Source: Dyella japonica A8 (GTDB lineage: Bacteria > Pseudomonadota > Gammaproteobacteria > Xanthomonadales > Rhodanobacteraceae). Taken from it: 64,000 nt of DNA. The translations under genes were made by a program, and so were the position numbers. A model generated the notes under the pieces. It had not been told where the DNA came from and searched no databases. It saw only the letters and a program-made list of their open reading frames with translations. The stretch covers positions 434,001 through 498,000 of the forward strand of contig NZ_CP008884.1 in assembly GCF_000725385.1 (NCBI RefSeq), read 5' to 3'. This document shows positions 60,814 to 64,000 of this stretch, piece by piece (positions within the stretch are counted from its first letter, which is position 1; each line of letters starts with the position of its first letter).

Positions 60814-62167
60814 CTATCTACCTATCCAGCCAATAGGCCTTGGAACAATAGAAGTGGAGGCGTTTGGGTCTGTACTTTGTCGCATGGCACAGGCACATAG
60901 CGTATCCGTCTATACGCTAGCCATGCATCTTCGCCATTGGTGGAAGCGAAGCCACCTCGGTGACGACAGAGCAAAACTAAATATCGTGAACGGTATTAAC
61001 CCCATGCTGTGCGGCTACGGGCCCAACATCGACGCCTATTTGGATATTGTCAAAGAGGCCACCGGCTGCGAAGCCATCGAAAGAACCACGTTCCTCGCCC
61101 TAAAGGGGGCGCTGGATCCTAACGGGCACGGCGTAATACGTCCTGATCGTGCTTGGTGTCCTGCGTGCTTGGAGGAGGCACACCTGAGTGGAGAGCAATT
61201 TTACGACCGTCTCGCATGGGCAACTAAAGCTATTCGCCGGTGCCCCATACACAAGCTCAGTCTGTCTACGAAGTGCCCTTCATGTCATGCAACCCAGCTC
61301 CATTATCACCATTTAGGAGCTATGGATCTCTGCTTTAAGTGCAAGAGTCCTCTACGCACCGTCGCGGAAGCCTGGGTGGTGATACCGGAGCCTCAACTTT
61401 ACGAACGAGAGTGCCTCGATCTAGTGGGGAAGATCTCCGCGGGAGAACTTCGAATCGCACCTAACGCCTACAGCGTCTTTATCACGACATTCGCTGAGTA
61501 TCTATCGCCGCTTGGAAAGAAGATATCAAGATTCGCTTACAAGGCACCGCGAAGACCACAGCTTGCAAGAGAGGGGAGGCCGCCCAGGCTCGATACGCTA
61601 CTGAGACGTTGCGCGGCATTTGGTGTAAGTCCTGCAGATGTCCTGAGCGATCCAGAAGGCACCGCAAAGTCTGCGTGCCTTCTCGAGTTCGCCCGTTTGG
61701 ATCTCCCGGCTACCGCGAAACCTCGAAGAGCGGCCGAACTAGTTGAGCTGGCAAGGCGCCGTCTAGAAAGCGAGCTTGACGAAGCAAGGATCGATGCAAT
61801 TCCTTCGCTGCGCCAGATCGCCCGCGACGTAGGGGTCTCTACTGGGTTTCTCAACTTTCATTTTCCCGACCTGATCCCGAAGTACTCCGTCTTACGGAAG
61901 ACAAATTCCAAGCGATCGATACAGCGGTCGCGAGACTCCGCTCTCGCATTCCTCCTTGCTGGTCCAGTATTTGAGTACCCTTCCCCAGAGTTCTCAAGCC
62001 AGGACCGCCTGGTCGAAGCGACCGTTGAACGTACCGGGATTGGAGTTCGCGCCGCCAGACTGGCCGTGAAGGCTGCTCTTAAGCAGCGATTCGGTGCCAA
62101 GAGCTACGAGAAGTACAGAAAGAGACGAAGGCGCGACCCCACGGCGAAATGGCCACCGTGCGATTAG
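60800..62167 (+). CDS. TnsD/TniQ target-selection protein
   Basis: The start at ATG 60800 gives 455 residues. The N-terminal TniQ domain has the zinc motifs WCPACLEEAH, RRCPIHKLSL, CPSC and CFKC. The C-terminal 220 residues contain an HTH-like segment (SLRQIARDVGVSTGFLNFHF) and a very basic end (YEKYRKRRRRDPT), fitting sequence-specific target DNA binding. TnsD proteins direct insertion to one chromosomal site. Here the gene ends 140 bp from tRNA-Ile(CAU), the natural candidate target. No TnsE and no Cas gene accompany it. Confidence 0.88.
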   Translation: MTTTDYLPIQPIGLGTIEVEAFGSVLCRMAQAHSVSVYTLAMHLRHWWKRSHLGDDRAKLNIVNGINPMLCGYGPNIDAYLDIVKEATGCEAIERTTFLALKGALDPNGHGVIRPDRAWCPACLEEAHLSGEQFYDRLAWATKAIRRCPIHKLSLSTKCPSCHATQLHYHHLGAMDLCFKCKSPLRTVAEAWVVIPEPQLYERECLDLVGKISAGELRIAPNAYSVFITTFAEYLSPLGKKISRFAYKAPRRPQLAREGRPPRLDTLLRRCAAFGVSPADVLSDPEGTAKSACLLEFARLDLPATAKPRRAAELVELARRRLESELDEARIDAIPSLRQIARDVGVSTGFLNFHFPDLIPKYSVLRKTNSKRSIQRSRDSALAFLLAGPVFEYPSPEFSSQDRLVEATVERTGIGVRAARLAVKAALKQRFGAKSYEKYRKRRRRDPTAKWPPCD

Positions 62168-62240
62168 CCTTGGCGGTCCTGGCCACCTATCAAGAGCGTG
62201 AATGTTGCGCCCTGCTGGACAAACTTGAAGGACGTCCGTC

Positions 62241-62286
62241 GAGGTTTGGCCAAAACGGCCAAACTTTGGCGGATCGCGCAGCAAGT
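62241..62286 (+). repeat. 46-bp repeat, right copy, with GTTTGGCC palindrome
   Basis: Contains GTTTGGCC-AAAAC-GGCCAAAC (62244-62264) and matches 4042-4087 in direct orientation. It lies between tnsD and tRNA-Ile, where a transposon end is expected. No clean TGT/ACA terminus is visible. Confidence 0.6.
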
Positions 62287-62306
62287 CTAGAAAACCCGCA
62301 AATTGA

Positions 62307-62382
<76 letters not shown>

Positions 62383-62550
62383 ATGCGTGCCGGCGTTGCG
62401 CCGGCATGGGGCGGACATGGTAGCCGGGGTGGGCGGGGGCGTCGACGGGGGCGGGGTGGGATTTGCCCGGAAATTCGGCGGGATGGCGCGGGTAACGTAG
62501 ACTTTGTGCCGTCGCGCCGGGTTTGGCGCCTGTTTTCCGAAGGATGCGCC

Positions 62551-62922
62551 ATGCGCGAGCTGATCGAACGTTACCTGGCTGCCTATAACCGCATGGACGT
62601 CAGTGCCATGGTGGCGACGATGCATCGCGAGGTGGTGTTTGAGAATTACACCGCGGGGGTGCTGAGCGTGCGGACGCTGGGCGTGGATGAGCTGAAGCAC
62701 CTGGCGGAGAGTTCGAGCTTTCTGTTTTCGGCCCGGCGACAGCTGATTCTTGCCTATGAAGAGCGGGATGGAACAGCAACGGCGCACATTCTGTTCGAAG
62801 GCACGTTTGCGGTGGATCTGCCCAACGGGGTGCGGGCGGGGCAGTCGATTACCTTGAATGGGCGCAGTGAGTTCCGGCAGCGGGACGGGTTGCTGATTTA
62901 TATCGGGGATTACAGTGAGTGA
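62551..62922 (+). CDS. NTF2/SnoaL-like protein (123 aa)
   Basis: ATG 62551 follows AAGGATG. MRELIERYLAAYNRMDVSAM, MHREVVFENYTAG and GQSITLNGRSEFRQRDGLL follow the nuclear transport factor 2-like/ketosteroid-isomerase cone fold. No signal peptide is present. Its function is unknown. It is probably a core gene next to tRNA-Ile. Confidence 0.82.
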   Translation: MRELIERYLAAYNRMDVSAMVATMHREVVFENYTAGVLSVRTLGVDELKHLAESSSFLFSARRQLILAYEERDGTATAHILFEGTFAVDLPNGVRAGQSITLNGRSEFRQRDGLLIYIGDYSE

Positions 62923-62992
62923 GGGGCGCTTCGCCCTCACCTGCCCCAGAAGCCGCATGAGTTCCTCGCGATAACCGCGCCAAAGGCGCTGG

Positions 62993-63012
62993 GTTCCTGC
63001 CTTCGCAGGAAC
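62993..63012. repeat. REP-like palindrome GTTCCTGC/GCAGGAAC
   Basis: A perfect 8-bp stem with CTTC loop, typical of the abundant intergenic REP elements of Xanthomonadales. It lies between convergent genes and could act as a terminator. Confidence 0.7.
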
Positions 63013-63037
63013 GACGGTGAGGAGATAGCTGGATTTC

Positions 63038-64000
63038 CTAGTCGTTGAAGCCGACCGCTCGCGCGTTGGCCTTCAGGCTGCTTGCGTCGCTGCGGCGCAA
63101 CAGGGCGTTGCGCCAGTGTTGTTGCTGGGCCGGGGTGGACTCGGTCAGCCACTGGGGTTTGTTGGCGACCCATGCGGCAACCGGTACGCCGTCTTCGTAG
63201 AGCACGCGGGTGCCGGTGACGGCGGGAAGCTTGTTGCCGGCCAGCACGGTGCCGACGAGGTTGAGGGGGTCGGAGCCGCTGACGAGGACGAGCTCGCCAT
63301 GGGGCTCCTGCTGGCGCACGGCGCGCAGTCGGGCGATGGCTTCGGGCAGGGCGAACTGTTCGCCGACCAGGCCTTCGACGAAGCGGCCGCCGCGGATTTC
63401 GCCGCGGGCTTCCAGGCGATGGTAGACGCGTAGCAGTTCGCGCCAGCTGGGAAGCCACGGGGCCTCGCGCTCGAGGAGCTTCCAGAAGACGACGCCGTAG
63501 CGCCGGAGAAGGCTGCGGGCGATGTGTTCCAGTTGTTCCTGGTCGAGCTTCTTGTTTGAGGTAGCTGGGGTTTTGGCGAGCACTCGCCCCTCATCTGCCC
63601 TGCCGGGCATCTTCTCTCCGGAGGGGAGAAGAACTGCCCGGTCTGACCTCACCAGGGACCAGCGGCCGGCATCCTCGATGCCGGTGAGCATGTGGCGGCG
63701 CAGGCGGCGGTGACGATGGTTGTCGCGTTTGGCCGCGGGAACGAGCAGTGCGCGCAGGCCGGCGAAGCTGTCGGCGGTGACGCGGCCGGCGGCAACGAGT
63801 TCGCCCAGGGCGTCTTCCAGTTCGGTGCGCAGCAGGCGGGTATCGCTCATCAGTTCGTCGAAAAACAGGGCGCCGTGGTCGCGCAGGGCGTCGAGCACGG
63901 CCTGCGCGCGCGAAGAGACAACGGCGTCCTGCGCGTTGGCGTCGACCGCGGCAGCGCAGCTCCACAGGGCCAGGCTGCGGCGCGGCAGCAGCACGATGGG
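63038..64000 (-). CDS. lhr: Lhr-family DEAD/DEAH helicase, C-terminal part (runs off right edge)
   Basis: At least 320 C-terminal residues are seen. SRAQAVLDALRDHGALFFDELMSDTRL is the winged-helix-like repeat, and SLLRRYGVVFWKLLEREAPW belongs to the Lhr C-terminal domain. LLRVYHRLEARGEIRGGRFV and GEQFALPEAIARLR follow. Long Lhr proteins are ATP-dependent 3'-5' DNA/RNA helicases induced by DNA damage. The motor domains lie outside the window. An extra segment of about 30 residues (VLLPSGEKMPGRADEGR) looks like a translated REP element. Confidence 0.85.
   Translation of the reverse strand, partial: PIVLLPRRSLALWSCAAAVDANAQDAVVSSRAQAVLDALRDHGALFFDELMSDTRLLRTELEDALGELVAAGRVTADSFAGLRALLVPAAKRDNHRHRRLRRHMLTGIEDAGRWSLVRSDRAVLLPSGEKMPGRADEGRVLAKTPATSNKKLDQEQLEHIARSLLRRYGVVFWKLLEREAPWLPSWRELLRVYHRLEARGEIRGGRFVEGLVGEQFALPEAIARLRAVRQQEPHGELVLVSGSDPLNLVGTVLAGNKLPAVTGTRVLYEDGVPVAAWVANKPQWLTESTPAQQQHWRNALLRRSDASSLKANARAVGFND
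63586..63631 (-). repeat. REP-type palindrome in frame within lhr
   Basis: CCCCTCATCTGCCCTGCCGG...CTTCTCTCCGGAGGGGAGAAG resembles the intergenic palindromic element common in this order. It is translated as LLPSGEKMPGRADEGR within the helicase. Confidence 0.7.

Noticed and set aside
57323..62290. CRISPR-associated transposon
   Set aside because: No Cascade, Cas12k or repeat array occurs in the window, and TnsD is full-length with its own DNA-binding C-terminus, so protein-guided targeting is more likely.

Overview
The window looks like a chromosomal segment of a gammaproteobacterium, most likely Xanthomonadales (Rhodanobacteraceae-like, for example Dyella, Luteibacter or Rhodanobacter). This rests on moderately high GC, the dispersed palindromes (a 'TGTCCGCTTTGGGTCGAAAGCGGACAT' type and 'GTTCCTGC..GCAGGAAC' type), an RcsB-like response regulator and an ESPR-type trimeric adhesin. 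It is an inference from sequence style, not a database result. Housekeeping-type genes sit at the two edges. On the left are a YdeP/FdhF-like molybdopterin oxidoreductase and a DyP peroxidase-encapsulin operon. On the right are tRNA-Ile(CAU), an NTF2-like protein and an Lhr-type helicase. Nearly everything from about 3.3 to 62.3 kb is accessory DNA.

Region by region: 0.6-3.2 kb carries an encapsulin nanocompartment operon (DyP cargo with a targeting tail, encapsulin shell, and a third gene broken by an in-frame TGA). 3.3-5.0 kb is a scar zone with a decayed Wzt-like ABC ATPase, transposon-end-like repeats, and a cobalamin riboswitch without a recognisable B12 gene. 5.4-13.2 kb is a defence island. 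It has a membrane protein with a TIR-like C-terminus; a TIR protein divergent from a caspase-like protease/alpha-beta hydrolase operon; a second TIR + caspase-like protease operon resembling type IV Thoeris; a P-loop kinase bracketed by palindromic repeats; and a broken E1-like (DUF6791-ThiF) gene.

14-34.3 kb is a surface and signalling block. It has a STAS protein, an RcsB-like regulator, a PAS-GGDEF-EAL protein, three tandem DUF2827 proteins (glycosyltransferase-like), a 1845-residue trimeric autotransporter adhesin with a repetitive stalk, a hybrid histidine kinase with receiver and HPt, a LysM/FecR protein and a CHASE2 protein without an output domain. A plausible reading is a regulated adhesion/biofilm locus in which the DUF2827 proteins modify the adhesin. 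A secreted reprolysin-like metalloprotease follows at 34.9-37.2 kb.

38.3-44.1 kb holds two paralogous AraC regulators facing inward around an OYE reductase-TetR-YciI-Tag operon with a clear promoter/operator and an IS481 remnant. Its proteins look actinobacterial. 45-54 kb is a run of small, mostly exported or membrane proteins separated by copies of one palindromic repeat. It includes a hydrolase whose signal peptide is encoded by a hexanucleotide microsatellite, and a tRNA-Cys 3' fragment that marks an old integration site. 54-57 kb has a PLD-type nuclease and small genes. 57.3-62.2 kb is a Tn7-like transposition module (TnsA-TnsB fusion, TnsC, TnsD/TniQ) ending about 140 bp from tRNA-Ile(CAU), with no Cas genes in view.
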